From positions 1-13,285 of the forward strand of contig JAGGTU010000032.1 of the NCBI GenBank assembly GCA_021163545.1: a stretch of DNA of 13,285 nt, given 5' to 3'. Source of the DNA: a bacterium. GTDB lineage: Bacteria; Patescibacteriota; Minisyncoccia; Minisyncoccales; PEYH01. This document shows, piece after piece, positions 6,651 to 12,961 of the stretch (within the stretch, counting starts at the first letter, position 1; the number at the start of each line of letters is the position of its first letter). Below the pieces are notes generated by a model, which searched no databases, was not told the origin of the DNA, and worked only from the letters and a program-made list of their open reading frames with translations. The position numbers and the translations under genes were made by a program.

Positions 6651-6678
6651 ATTATATTTTTTCCTACCCCTTTGTCAA
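6651..6678 (-). promoter_or_regulatory. Full-consensus sigma70 promoter upstream of the acidic ORF
   Basis: On the minus strand, TTGACA (6678-6673) and TATAAT (6656-6651) both match consensus at 6 of 6 positions, with a 16-bp spacer. The -35 lies beside the 3' end of ruvC, whose stop is at 6666-6664. A start near 6644 gives a transcript of about 275 nt to the hairpin at 6409-6373, with a leader of about 54 nt before the ATG at 6589. Confidence 0.75.
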
Positions 6679-7185
6679 GAGTTTTTTTTGTTTCTGAGAG
6701 CTCAATTTTGAAAAAAGCATAAGATGGGCGCATACTGCTAAAGCTAAAGCATCAGCAGCATCATCAGGTTTGGGAAGCTTCTTGAGGTCTAACAATAACT
6801 GAATCATTTTTTGTATCTGTATTTTTTTAGCTCTTCCATAACCCACAGTTGCCATTTTAACCTCAAGAGGCGTGAATTCTACAACAGGAACCTTCTTTTT
6901 GGCAGCTGCTAAAAGAATTACTCCCTTGGCCTGCGAGACGCTTATGATTGTTTTGGAGTTTTTAAAAAAATACAATTTTTCTACTGCCAAAACTTGAGGA
7001 CGGAATCGGTTGATAAGTTTATTCACTTCTTTTTCAATTTTCTTTAAACGCTCACAGGGATTTGAAGTAGGCGATGTAATAATAGATCCATAATCAAGAC
7101 AAACAAGCTTATTACTTCTTTTTTTTACCTTAATAACCCCATAGCCTGTAGTTGCTGTTCCCGGATCAATTCCTAAAATCTTCAT
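6664..7185 (-). CDS. ruvC: Crossover junction endodeoxyribonuclease RuvC
   Basis: Holliday-junction resolvase that cuts four-way DNA junctions symmetrically after RuvAB branch migration. The 173 aa are of normal length with an RNase H-like fold. The metal-binding acidic residues are visible: Asp7 in ILGIDPGTATTGYGVI, Glu69 in LAVEKLYFFKN, and Asp142/Asp145 in PDDAADALALAVCAH. The final 15 or so residues are Lys/Ser rich and unconserved. The ATG overlaps the yebC stop as ATGA, so it is translationally coupled in a ruvB-yebC-ruvC run. RuvA, the usual partner gene in this cluster, is absent here and would have to be elsewhere. The 3' end carries the promoter of the downstream acidic ORF. Confidence 0.96.
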   Translation of the reverse strand: MKILGIDPGTATTGYGVIKVKKRSNKLVCLDYGSIITSPTSNPCERLKKIEKEVNKLINRFRPQVLAVEKLYFFKNSKTIISVSQAKGVILLAAAKKKVPVVEFTPLEVKMATVGYGRAKKIQIQKMIQLLLDLKKLPKPDDAADALALAVCAHLMLFSKLSSQKQKKLLTKG

Positions 7186-7898
7186 AATTTTAAATTTGAA
7201 TATATTTCCTGCACCGCGTCATTTTCATCTAAAGCCTCAAAAAGACGTTCTAATGCCCCTTTGTCTTTTTCAGAAACCTCAATTTCCTGCTCAGGAACCC
7301 ATTCTAATTGAGCTGATTCAATGGTTAGTTTCCTCTTTTTAAGTTCGGACTTGATCTTTTCTAAATCCTCAGGCTTTGTATAAATTTCAAGCACAGAATT
7401 TCGCCATCTAAAATCTTGAGCTCCTAAATCAATAGCAAGCAGCTCTAATTCTTCTTTATTCTTATTTTGGGCATTTACCCTAATCGTTCCCATTCGTTTA
7501 AATTGCCACCTTAGGGAACCTTCATTGGCTAATTTCCCTCCTTCTTTTTGTAAAATTTGCTTAATTTCGTTTAGAGTTCTATTTTTATTATCTGTAATCC
7601 CTTCAATAATAATTGCAACATTTCCAGGACCAAGACATTCAAAAGTTACCTCTTCTAATTTCTCTCCTTCAATTTCACCAGCACCTCTTTTAATAGCCCT
7701 TTCTATATTTTCATTTGGCATATTAAATTCTTTCGCCATCTCAATGGCCATTCTGAGCTTTGGATTTGTATCCGGGTCTTTCCCCTCTCTTGCAGCAATA
7801 GCAATCTGCCGGCTAATTTTTGAAAAAATTTTAGCCCTTTTTTTATCCTCCAGTTCTTTTTTATATCTTATACCATGCCAATGACTATGTCCGGACAT
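7182..7898 (-). CDS. yebC: YebC/PmpR family protein (TACO1-like)
   Basis: Member of the conserved YebC/PmpR/TACO1 family. Members have been described as transcriptional regulators and, for bacterial YebC and mitochondrial TACO1, as ribosome-associated factors that aid translation of difficult motifs such as proline stretches. The 238 aa match the usual length of about 240. The N-terminus MSGHSHWHGIRYKKELEDKKRAKIFSKISRQI fits the family's GHSKW...KRGKIFTK pattern, followed by GKDPDTNPKLRMAIEMAKEFNMPNENIERAIKRG. The start ATG at 7898 lies 4 bp after the ruvB stop, and the stop overlaps the ruvC start. The neighbourhood with ruvC is conserved in many bacteria. Which of the proposed roles applies here cannot be told from sequence. 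Confidence 0.95.
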   Translation of the reverse strand: MSGHSHWHGIRYKKELEDKKRAKIFSKISRQIAIAAREGKDPDTNPKLRMAIEMAKEFNMPNENIERAIKRGAGEIEGEKLEEVTFECLGPGNVAIIIEGITDNKNRTLNEIKQILQKEGGKLANEGSLRWQFKRMGTIRVNAQNKNKEELELLAIDLGAQDFRWRNSVLEIYTKPEDLEKIKSELKKRKLTIESAQLEWVPEQEIEVSEKDKGALERLFEALDENDAVQEIYSNLKL

Positions 7899-7902
7899 AT
7901 TT

Positions 7903-8898
7903 TTAGAGAAGCCTATTTTTTGGTTTAATTTTAAGATGTTTTAAAGCAGCCTCAGTAACTACTCTTCCTTTGGGAGTTCTTTTAATTAATCCCAATTGCA
8001 AAAGATAGGGCTCATAGACTTCCAAAATATTATTCACTTCTTCTGATAATGAAGCAGCAAGTGCCTGAATACCGACAGGACCTCCATCAAATTTATAGAT
8101 TATTGTTTCCAGAATTTTTCTATCTGCTGGTTCAAGCCCCAACTCGTCTATTTCTAAAGCCTCCAGCGCTTTCTCGGCAATTTCCTGTGTAATTATACCA
8201 TCACTTTCAACTTGAGCGAAATCTCTAATTCTTTTCAAAAGCCTATTTGCTATTCTTGGAGTGAACCTCGATCTTTGAGCAATAGTTTCAATAGCTTCTT
8301 TTTCTATTTCAACATTGAGTATTTTTGCCGACCTTTCAATTATCTGCCCAATTTCTTCAACAGTGTAGAATTTTAACTGGAAGATAGCCCCAAATCTATT
8401 ACGAAGAGGAGAGGTAAGCTGAGCGATTCTTGTTGTGGCACCAATCAAGGTAAACTTTGGCAGTTTAATTTCAAGAGTCCGAGCCATGGGACCTTTGCCA
8501 ACAATTATATTAAGTTTGTAGTCCTCTAAAGCAGGATAGATTAATTCCTCACAGGTTCTATTTAGTCTGTGAATCTCATCAATGAATAAAATTTGACCTT
8601 CTTTTAGGTTTGTTAAAATTGCTGCTAAATCTCCGGGTCTTTCAATTGCCGGACCTGAGGTGATTTTCATTTCCACGTTTAACTCTTTAGCTATTAAATA
8701 AGCAAGAGTTGTCTTGCCAAGACCAGAACTTCCGTAGAATAATAAATGCTCGGGAGGTTCGTTTCTTTGTTTTGCAGCTTCAATTATAACTTTGACATTT
8801 CTTTTCACTTGTTCCTGTCCAATGTATTCCTCCCACTTTTGTGGTCTTAAAGTATTATCTAGAACCTCATCTTCGGATGTATTGGGCTTGACAATCAT
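7903..8898 (-). CDS. ruvB: Holliday junction branch migration helicase RuvB
   Basis: AAA+ ATPase motor that drives branch migration of Holliday junctions in a complex with RuvA. The 331 aa show the standard plan. LRPQKWEEYIGQEQVKRNVKVII leads into Walker A GSSGLGKTT (56-64), Walker B LFIDEIHRLN (104-113), sensor 1 GATTR and the arginine region LRNRFGAIFQL. A C-terminal winged helix follows (GGPVGIQALAASLSEEVNNILEVYEPYLLQLGLIKRTPKGR). The Walker A motif has Ser-Ser where most RuvB proteins have Pro-Pro (GPPGLGKTT). The catalytic Lys-Thr is kept, so activity is expected. The start codon lies inside the spacer of the strong plus-strand promoter at 8888-8915. No good minus-strand promoter or Shine-Dalgarno is evident, so ruvB may depend on readthrough from the upstream gene or on a near-leaderless transcript. 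Confidence 0.96.
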   Translation of the reverse strand: MIVKPNTSEDEVLDNTLRPQKWEEYIGQEQVKRNVKVIIEAAKQRNEPPEHLLFYGSSGLGKTTLAYLIAKELNVEMKITSGPAIERPGDLAAILTNLKEGQILFIDEIHRLNRTCEELIYPALEDYKLNIIVGKGPMARTLEIKLPKFTLIGATTRIAQLTSPLRNRFGAIFQLKFYTVEEIGQIIERSAKILNVEIEKEAIETIAQRSRFTPRIANRLLKRIRDFAQVESDGIITQEIAEKALEALEIDELGLEPADRKILETIIYKFDGGPVGIQALAASLSEEVNNILEVYEPYLLQLGLIKRTPKGRVVTEAALKHLKIKPKNRLL

Positions 8899-8915
8899 AT
8901 TTTTTTTGATATAAT
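8888..8915 (+). promoter_or_regulatory. Perfect extended sigma70 promoter driving the intergenic RNA
   Basis: Plus-strand TTGACA (8888-8893), a 16-bp spacer and TATAAT (8910-8915) match consensus at all 12 positions. The -10 is also extended by TGA at 8907-8909. It is one of the two full-consensus promoters I found here. The predicted start at about 8921-8922 coincides with the first base of the terminal stem of the downstream RNA. The promoter overlaps the first codons of the divergent ruvB gene. Confidence 0.85.
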
Positions 8916-8920
8916 AAAGG

Positions 8921-9045
8921 AAGTCCCTGGCCGGAAAGGGATTTTTCTTAGACCCTTGGAATAGTTGGGCTCTGGCTCGACTATTCCTCGGAAAAATCCT
9001 GATCTTTTGGGAAACCCAAGGACAATCCGGTCAGGGATTTTAAAT
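8921..9045 (+). ncRNA. Candidate structured small RNA, three-way junction, family not recognised
   Basis: About 120 nt of RNA with a closed fold that I paired by hand. P1 joins 8921-8935 with 9026-9040 (15 bp, two G-U). P2 joins 8938-8947 with 8991-9000 (10 bp, one G-U). Beyond an internal loop, P3 joins 8958-8970 with 8975-8987 (13 bp, two G-U, loop UCUG). P4 joins 9005-9011 with 9015-9021 (7 bp, two G-U, loop AAA). P1, P2 and P4 meet in a three-way junction with linkers AA, GAUC and ACAA. The G-U pairs would become A-C mismatches on the minus strand, so the RNA is from the plus strand, in agreement with the perfect promoter at 8888-8915. After P1 comes a U-rich stretch (UUUUAAAUUUU) that may end transcription before the convergent ATPase gene. 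The SRP tip, tRNA and tmRNA features are absent. A closing stem, junction or bubble, and 3'-side hairpin recall 6S RNA, but it is short for that family. Confidence 0.75.
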
Positions 9046-9046
9046 T

Positions 9047-10375
9047 TTAGTCCTCTTTAGCAACTCTTTGTACCTCTTGGATCGTAGTGATACCAGAAAG
9101 GACTTTAAGGAGACCATCTTGGTACATAGATACCATTCCGTGTTTCTTTGCTAGCCTTTTTATTTCCACGATAGAAGGATTTTTTAAAATTAAATCCTCC
9201 ATTTCCTCATTTACCAAAATAGCTTCAAAAATACCAATTCTTCCTTTATAACCTGTGAAATTACAAAACTTACACCCCTTACCTTCTTTTACCTGAATTT
9301 CATTCAAGTTTTCAAGGTTATATTTCTTTTTTAATTGAGGGGGGATATCTTGCAGGTCTTCTTGAATAATTTCTTTCTCTTCTTCTTTTAAAGGGCGAAA
9401 AATAAAACATTTTGGACAGATTTTTCTAACCAGTCTTTGAGCAATTGCTAAATTAATTGCTGGGGCGATATTTGAAGGCTTTGCACCCAGCGAGACTAAC
9501 CTTGGAATGGTACCCGCGGCATCATTTGTATGAAGCGTTGAAAAAACAAGGTGACCGGTCAAAGCAGCCTGAATAGCAATTTGAGCTGTGTCAAGATCTC
9601 GTATTTCTCCTACAAGAATTACATCCGGATCCTGTCTAACAATAGCTCTCAGACCGTTGGCGAAATCATAGCCTCTTTCGGGATAAACCTCAGTTTGAGA
9701 AACTCCCTCTAATCTGTATTCGATTGGATCTTCTATAGTAATGATTTTAATTTGGGGCTTGTTAAGATATTGCAGAAAGGCATAAAGGGTGGTTGTTTTA
9801 CCAGAACCTGTGGGGCCGGTGACAATGATCATTCCATTGGGTTTTTTTATTTCTCTTTTAAATAGATCTAGTAGGTCTTCTCTTAAGCCTAATTCTTCAA
9901 TACTTCTTAAATTTGCAGGATCCAAAATTCTCATTACTATTGATTCTCCATAGTCTGCAGGAAGCGCAGACGTTCTTATTTCTATTTCTTTTACTTTTTC
10001 TTTTTTAGAAAAGGCAGGTAAAATTACTGAAAAACCTCCATCCTGAGGACGATTATGAATATTTAATTTTAATCCAGCTAGAAGTTTTATTCGGGAAAGT
10101 AAAAAATGGTATACTTTTAATGGAATAATCGAAACATCCTGTAGCATTCCGTCTATTCTAATTCTCATCTTTACGTCAGACTCCCTTGGTTCAAGATGGA
10201 TATCAGAGGCAGAAAGATGAATGGCTCCTGCAAGAATTACGCTTAATAAAATAGAAATATCTTTGTGGAGACACCTCTCCACCAGTTTTCCTAAATCTAC
10301 AACCCCTTCTACTTTTTTTGATATTGTCTTTTGGATGTCGGAAGGAATTTCTATTTTTTCTGTAATTTTAACCAT
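9047..10375 (-). CDS. GspE/PilB/VirB11-family secretion ATPase (type IV pilus assembly-type motor)
   Basis: Cytoplasmic hexameric ATPase of the GspE/PilB family that powers pilus or pseudopilus assembly. From the ATG at 10375 it has 442 aa. The N2-like domain includes SDIHLEPRESDVKMRIRIDG. Walker A is GPTGSGKTT (187-195). The Asp box is IITIEDPIEYRLEG, Walker B is QDPDVILVGEIRD (about 248-260), and the His box is HLVFSTLHTNDAAG. A tetracysteine zinc site (Cys320, Cys323, Cys368, Cys371) marks it as GspE/PilB rather than the retraction ATPase PilT. It lacks most of the N-terminal MshEN/N1 domain of a full-length PilB of about 560 aa. A TTG four codons upstream is an alternative start. Its start overlaps the 3' end of the preceding DHH-like gene by 8 bp. 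No other pilus genes are in the window, so its exact machine is unknown. Confidence 0.9.
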   Translation of the reverse strand: MVKITEKIEIPSDIQKTISKKVEGVVDLGKLVERCLHKDISILLSVILAGAIHLSASDIHLEPRESDVKMRIRIDGMLQDVSIIPLKVYHFLLSRIKLLAGLKLNIHNRPQDGGFSVILPAFSKKEKVKEIEIRTSALPADYGESIVMRILDPANLRSIEELGLREDLLDLFKREIKKPNGMIIVTGPTGSGKTTTLYAFLQYLNKPQIKIITIEDPIEYRLEGVSQTEVYPERGYDFANGLRAIVRQDPDVILVGEIRDLDTAQIAIQAALTGHLVFSTLHTNDAAGTIPRLVSLGAKPSNIAPAINLAIAQRLVRKICPKCFIFRPLKEEEKEIIQEDLQDIPPQLKKKYNLENLNEIQVKEGKGCKFCNFTGYKGRIGIFEAILVNEEMEDLILKNPSIVEIKRLAKKHGMVSMYQDGLLKVLSGITTIQEVQRVAKED

Positions 10376-11459
10376 GAAGCATTCCAAGAATTAAGTTTTT
10401 GGTTGATGCAAGATCCTTTTTTGTTGAAAAAAATATTCTTTCTTTGTCTTTTATGCCGGAAAAAGTTTGAAGTAGTCGCAAAAGATATTTTTCTTCGGTG
10501 GAGTAAAGAACTCCTTTGGTGAAGTTTGAAGAAGCATGAGTTTCCCACATAAAAAGTGCAGAAGGTACAATCAACGGCCTTTCTCTAAAAAGCCGAATAC
10601 CGAAAGGAAGATCTTTTTCCTGAAGTTGCCACTCTTTTAATTGATGCTTTGTCAAAGCAAATATTGGAAATGGAGCTTTAGGGGTATATTCCATGGATCT
10701 TAAAAATACCTCAAAAAGAGTTTTCTCTTTAGATGAAAAATCTTGGAGCATCGTTTCTGCAATATCTTTAAAATCGGTAATATACTTTTTTAAAAAGCAG
10801 AGAGCTTCTAATACATTCTCCTGTATCTTTTTTTTCTGTAAAGGTAGGAGAATACCCAAAAAAAGGGACTTTGCAAGATACTTGTCAAAAATTCCTACAG
10901 GAAATTGGCAAATCACCTTAAAAACCAAAAAGGCAAGGGGATAATCTTCAATAAGATTAACTTTACCAAACTCTCTATTGTCTAAATTATTGTCAAGGTT
11001 AATAATTGGTGCATTAAAGAAAGTCTTGAAATTTTTCTCATAGAAATCCCCCAAACTTTCCAGCGAGGGTACTCCCACGGTAATTATAAGGTTAATCTCT
11101 TGAGAGTTTTTCTCTGGAATAAGAATATTTATATCCTCCAACTTAGGCAGTTTGCCGTTTGCCAGCAAACAGAGTTCCATTATATCATCAGTTTTTTTGT
11201 AATAAATTTCTGGAAAAAAATTAGGGTTTCTAAAAGTTAGAATAAGGTTTTTAAGCTCTTTTAATGAAAAAGGAAAATAGGGTTTATTCGTGAAAAAATT
11301 CTCGGGATAAAGTTTTACAACTTTACCAAATTTTTTTAGAGTGTAAAAAAGAGAAGAAACAGCTAAGATGATATCCAATGAGTTTCTCGAAGGATTTGCG
11401 CAAATAAGAATAGATCTATTTTCCTCAATTAGTTTTTTTATTTCGGGAAATTCTTCCAT
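10368..11459 (-). CDS. Degenerate DHH-family phosphoesterase-like protein
   Basis: This 363-aa protein resembles the DHH/DHHA1 superfamily (NrnA-like nanoRNase/pAp phosphatase) in layout but not in catalytic residues. The N-terminal strand and helix (ILICANPSRNSLDIILAVSSLFYTLKKFGK, residues 17-46) occupy the place of the usual H-x-x-x-D-x-D motif I, with His and the Asp pair missing. LIITVGVPSLESLG (124-137) corresponds to the strand that usually ends in Asp. PIINLDNNLDNREFGKVNLIED (151-172) aligns with the NIDHHxxNxxFGxxNxxD motif, but the diagnostic DHH reads DNN. Later regions are weakly conserved; RLFRERPLIVP could be in the DHHA1-like part. If the alignment is right it is catalytically dead or altered, perhaps a nucleotide- or RNA-binding subunit. 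It overlaps the GspE/PilB-type gene by 8 bp, so the two are co-translated. Assignment rests on motif spacing only. Confidence 0.6.
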   Translation of the reverse strand: MEEFPEIKKLIEENRSILICANPSRNSLDIILAVSSLFYTLKKFGKVVKLYPENFFTNKPYFPFSLKELKNLILTFRNPNFFPEIYYKKTDDIMELCLLANGKLPKLEDINILIPEKNSQEINLIITVGVPSLESLGDFYEKNFKTFFNAPIINLDNNLDNREFGKVNLIEDYPLAFLVFKVICQFPVGIFDKYLAKSLFLGILLPLQKKKIQENVLEALCFLKKYITDFKDIAETMLQDFSSKEKTLFEVFLRSMEYTPKAPFPIFALTKHQLKEWQLQEKDLPFGIRLFRERPLIVPSALFMWETHASSNFTKGVLYSTEEKYLLRLLQTFSGIKDKERIFFSTKKDLASTKNLILGMLHG

Positions 11460-11498
11460 GTTCTATTTTTAACCTACTCTTCTTTGTAAAAAAAGTCA

Positions 11499-11948
11499 AT
11501 GAAAAGAGAATATATCACCCACTCGCCACAAGCTACTAAAATTGTAGCTCAAAAAATAGCAAAAGAACTTCAAAGAAAGGACGAGGGACCAGTTGTTTTT
11601 GCCTTGATTGGCAAGTTAGGAAGCGGAAAAACAACTTTTTTAAAGGGTCTTGCTTTAGGTTTGGGAATTAAAAAAAGAATATTAAGCCCAACATTTATCT
11701 TAATGAGAAGGTTTAAACTTTCTCACTCTCATTTTAAGAGTTTTTATCATATAGACTGCTGGCGGCTTGAGTCCCCTCAAGATATTTTAAGTATCGGGTG
11801 GGAGAAGATTTTGTCTCCAGAGAATATAATTGCTATTGAATGGGCAGATAGAATAAAAGAGTTTTTGCCAAGAGACACAATAGAGGTAAAATTTAAAATA
11901 ATAGATCCAAAAACCCGCAAAATAACTATAAAAGGTAAAGTTCTATGA
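11499..11948 (+). CDS. tsaE: tRNA threonylcarbamoyladenosine biosynthesis ATPase TsaE
   Basis: Small P-loop ATPase that works with TsaB and TsaD to place the threonylcarbamoyl group on A37 of ANN-decoding tRNAs. The 149 aa match the family length. Walker A is GKLGSGKTT (38-46). SPTFILMRRF (about 63-72), FYHIDCWRLE and the IAIEWADRIKEFLP strand and helix are characteristic of TsaE. The ATG at 11499 lies 39 bp from the divergent DHH-like gene, and the stop overlaps the next gene's start as ATGA. I see no convincing -10/-35 pair in that 39-bp gap. The partners tsaB, tsaC and tsaD are not in this window. Confidence 0.96.
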   Translation: MKREYITHSPQATKIVAQKIAKELQRKDEGPVVFALIGKLGSGKTTFLKGLALGLGIKKRILSPTFILMRRFKLSHSHFKSFYHIDCWRLESPQDILSIGWEKILSPENIIAIEWADRIKEFLPRDTIEVKFKIIDPKTRKITIKGKVL

Positions 11949-12907
11949 GTAATCCAAAATCAACCTTTCTTGTGTTGGATGCAAACGCTATTTTGCATAG
12001 AGCTTTTTATGCGTTACCTCCTTTAACAACCAAAGAAGGAAAACCAATTAATGCGGTTTATGGGTTTTTATTAGTCCTTTTTAAGGTAATAAGAGAGCTT
12101 AAACCTGATTTCTTGGCAGTAGCCTTTGATTTTCCCGCTCCCACATTTCGCGAAAAACTTTTTAAAGAATACAAAGCCAAGCGTCCTAAGGCTCCCGATG
12201 AATTTTATCAACAAATTCCAGAAATTAAGAAAATTCTTCAGAGGTTTGGGATTAAAATCTTTGAGAAAGAGGGATATGAGGCAGATGATATTATTGGCAC
12301 AATTGCCAAACTTATCAGAGAACAGAAGAAAGATTCCCAAATTGAAACCATCATTGTCACCGGAGATACAGATATGTTGCAATTAGTGGACCCGATTACA
12401 AAAGTATATCTTCTAAAAAGAGGTATTAAAAATATTACTTTATATGATGAGGACTTGGTAAAAGAAAACCTAGGACTGTTACCAAACCAAATTCCTGATT
12501 TTAAGGCACTTTTTGGGGATCCTTCAGACAATATTCCCGGGGTTTGTGGTATTGGAAAAAAGACTGCCTATAATTTAATTAAGAATTTTCAAAATTTGGA
12601 AAATCTTTACAATACCTTAGAAGACCGCAACGACAAATACATAAAGGCAGAGATAAGACCAAAAATAAAAGAAGCACTTCTTCGCTACAAGAAACAAGCA
12701 TTTCTCTCAAGAGAATTAGCACAGATTAACAAGAATGTGCCTATCAAATTTGAACTTTCAGATTGCGGCTTAGAAAATCTTCAGGAAGAAAAGACAAAAA
12801 AAGTTTTGGAAAGTTACGGGTTTAAGAGTCTAATTAAAAGATTGCCCGAGATTTTTAAAAAACAACCTCAAGAGAAAAAAGTGCCCTTACAGAAGAGGTT
12901 AATTTAG
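11945..12907 (+). CDS. Stand-alone 5'-3' exonuclease (DNA polymerase I N-terminal domain type, FEN family)
   Basis: Flap/5'-3' exonuclease of the type usually found as the N-terminal domain of DNA polymerase I, acting on Okazaki primers and flaps. The 320 aa contain the metal-binding acidic residues of the family: Asp12 in LVLDANAILHRAF, Asp62 in VAFDFPAPTFRE, YEADD (Asp114/115), TGDTD (Asp141/143) and GDPSD (Asp192/195). A helix-hairpin-helix for DNA binding follows (NIPGVCGIGKKTA, 196-208). The RxxxFKEYKAKR segment (arch basic region) is intact. The protein ends soon after this module, with a short Lys-rich tail and a stop, and a different gene begins 54 bp downstream. It is therefore a complete stand-alone exonuclease and not a truncated polA in this window. 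It overlaps tsaE by 4 bp (ATGA), implying coupled translation. Confidence 0.93.
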   Translation: MSNPKSTFLVLDANAILHRAFYALPPLTTKEGKPINAVYGFLLVLFKVIRELKPDFLAVAFDFPAPTFREKLFKEYKAKRPKAPDEFYQQIPEIKKILQRFGIKIFEKEGYEADDIIGTIAKLIREQKKDSQIETIIVTGDTDMLQLVDPITKVYLLKRGIKNITLYDEDLVKENLGLLPNQIPDFKALFGDPSDNIPGVCGIGKKTAYNLIKNFQNLENLYNTLEDRNDKYIKAEIRPKIKEALLRYKKQAFLSRELAQINKNVPIKFELSDCGLENLQEEKTKKVLESYGFKSLIKRLPEIFKKQPQEKKVPLQKRLI

Positions 12908-12937
12908 CTTTCTTTTATTCGATTCAAACCATTTTTG

Positions 12938-12946
12938 TGTTATTAT
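12938..12946 (+). promoter_or_regulatory. Possible extended -10 element before the HAMP-domain gene
   Basis: TGTTATTAT is an extended -10 element (TGn followed by TATTAT, 5 of 6 matches). The best -35 at 17 bp (TTCGAT, 12918-12923) is poor. A start near 12953 would leave a leader of only about 9 nt before the ATG at 12962. The 54-bp gap after the exonuclease gene shows no terminator hairpin, so readthrough is also possible. Confidence 0.35.
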
Positions 12947-12961
12947 AAAAAAAGAATTTTC

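Noticed and set aside
8921..9045. SRP (4.5S) RNA, tmRNA or tRNA as the identity of the intergenic RNA
   Set aside because: The conserved SRP tip (GGAA-type loop with the AGCAG side) is absent, there is no tRNA-like acceptor with CCA or T-loop, and no tmRNA reading frame. The length and the three-way junction do not fit these families.
10331..10522. Plus-strand open frame across the junction of the ATPase and DHH-like genes
   Set aside because: Short, antisense to two well-supported genes, and with no recognisable motif or start signal.
12907..12961. Broken polA with the polymerase part lost by frameshift
   Set aside because: The 54 bp after the stop are AT-rich non-coding DNA followed by a clear membrane protein start. 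No polymerase motif is visible in any frame, so a natural stand-alone exonuclease is simpler.
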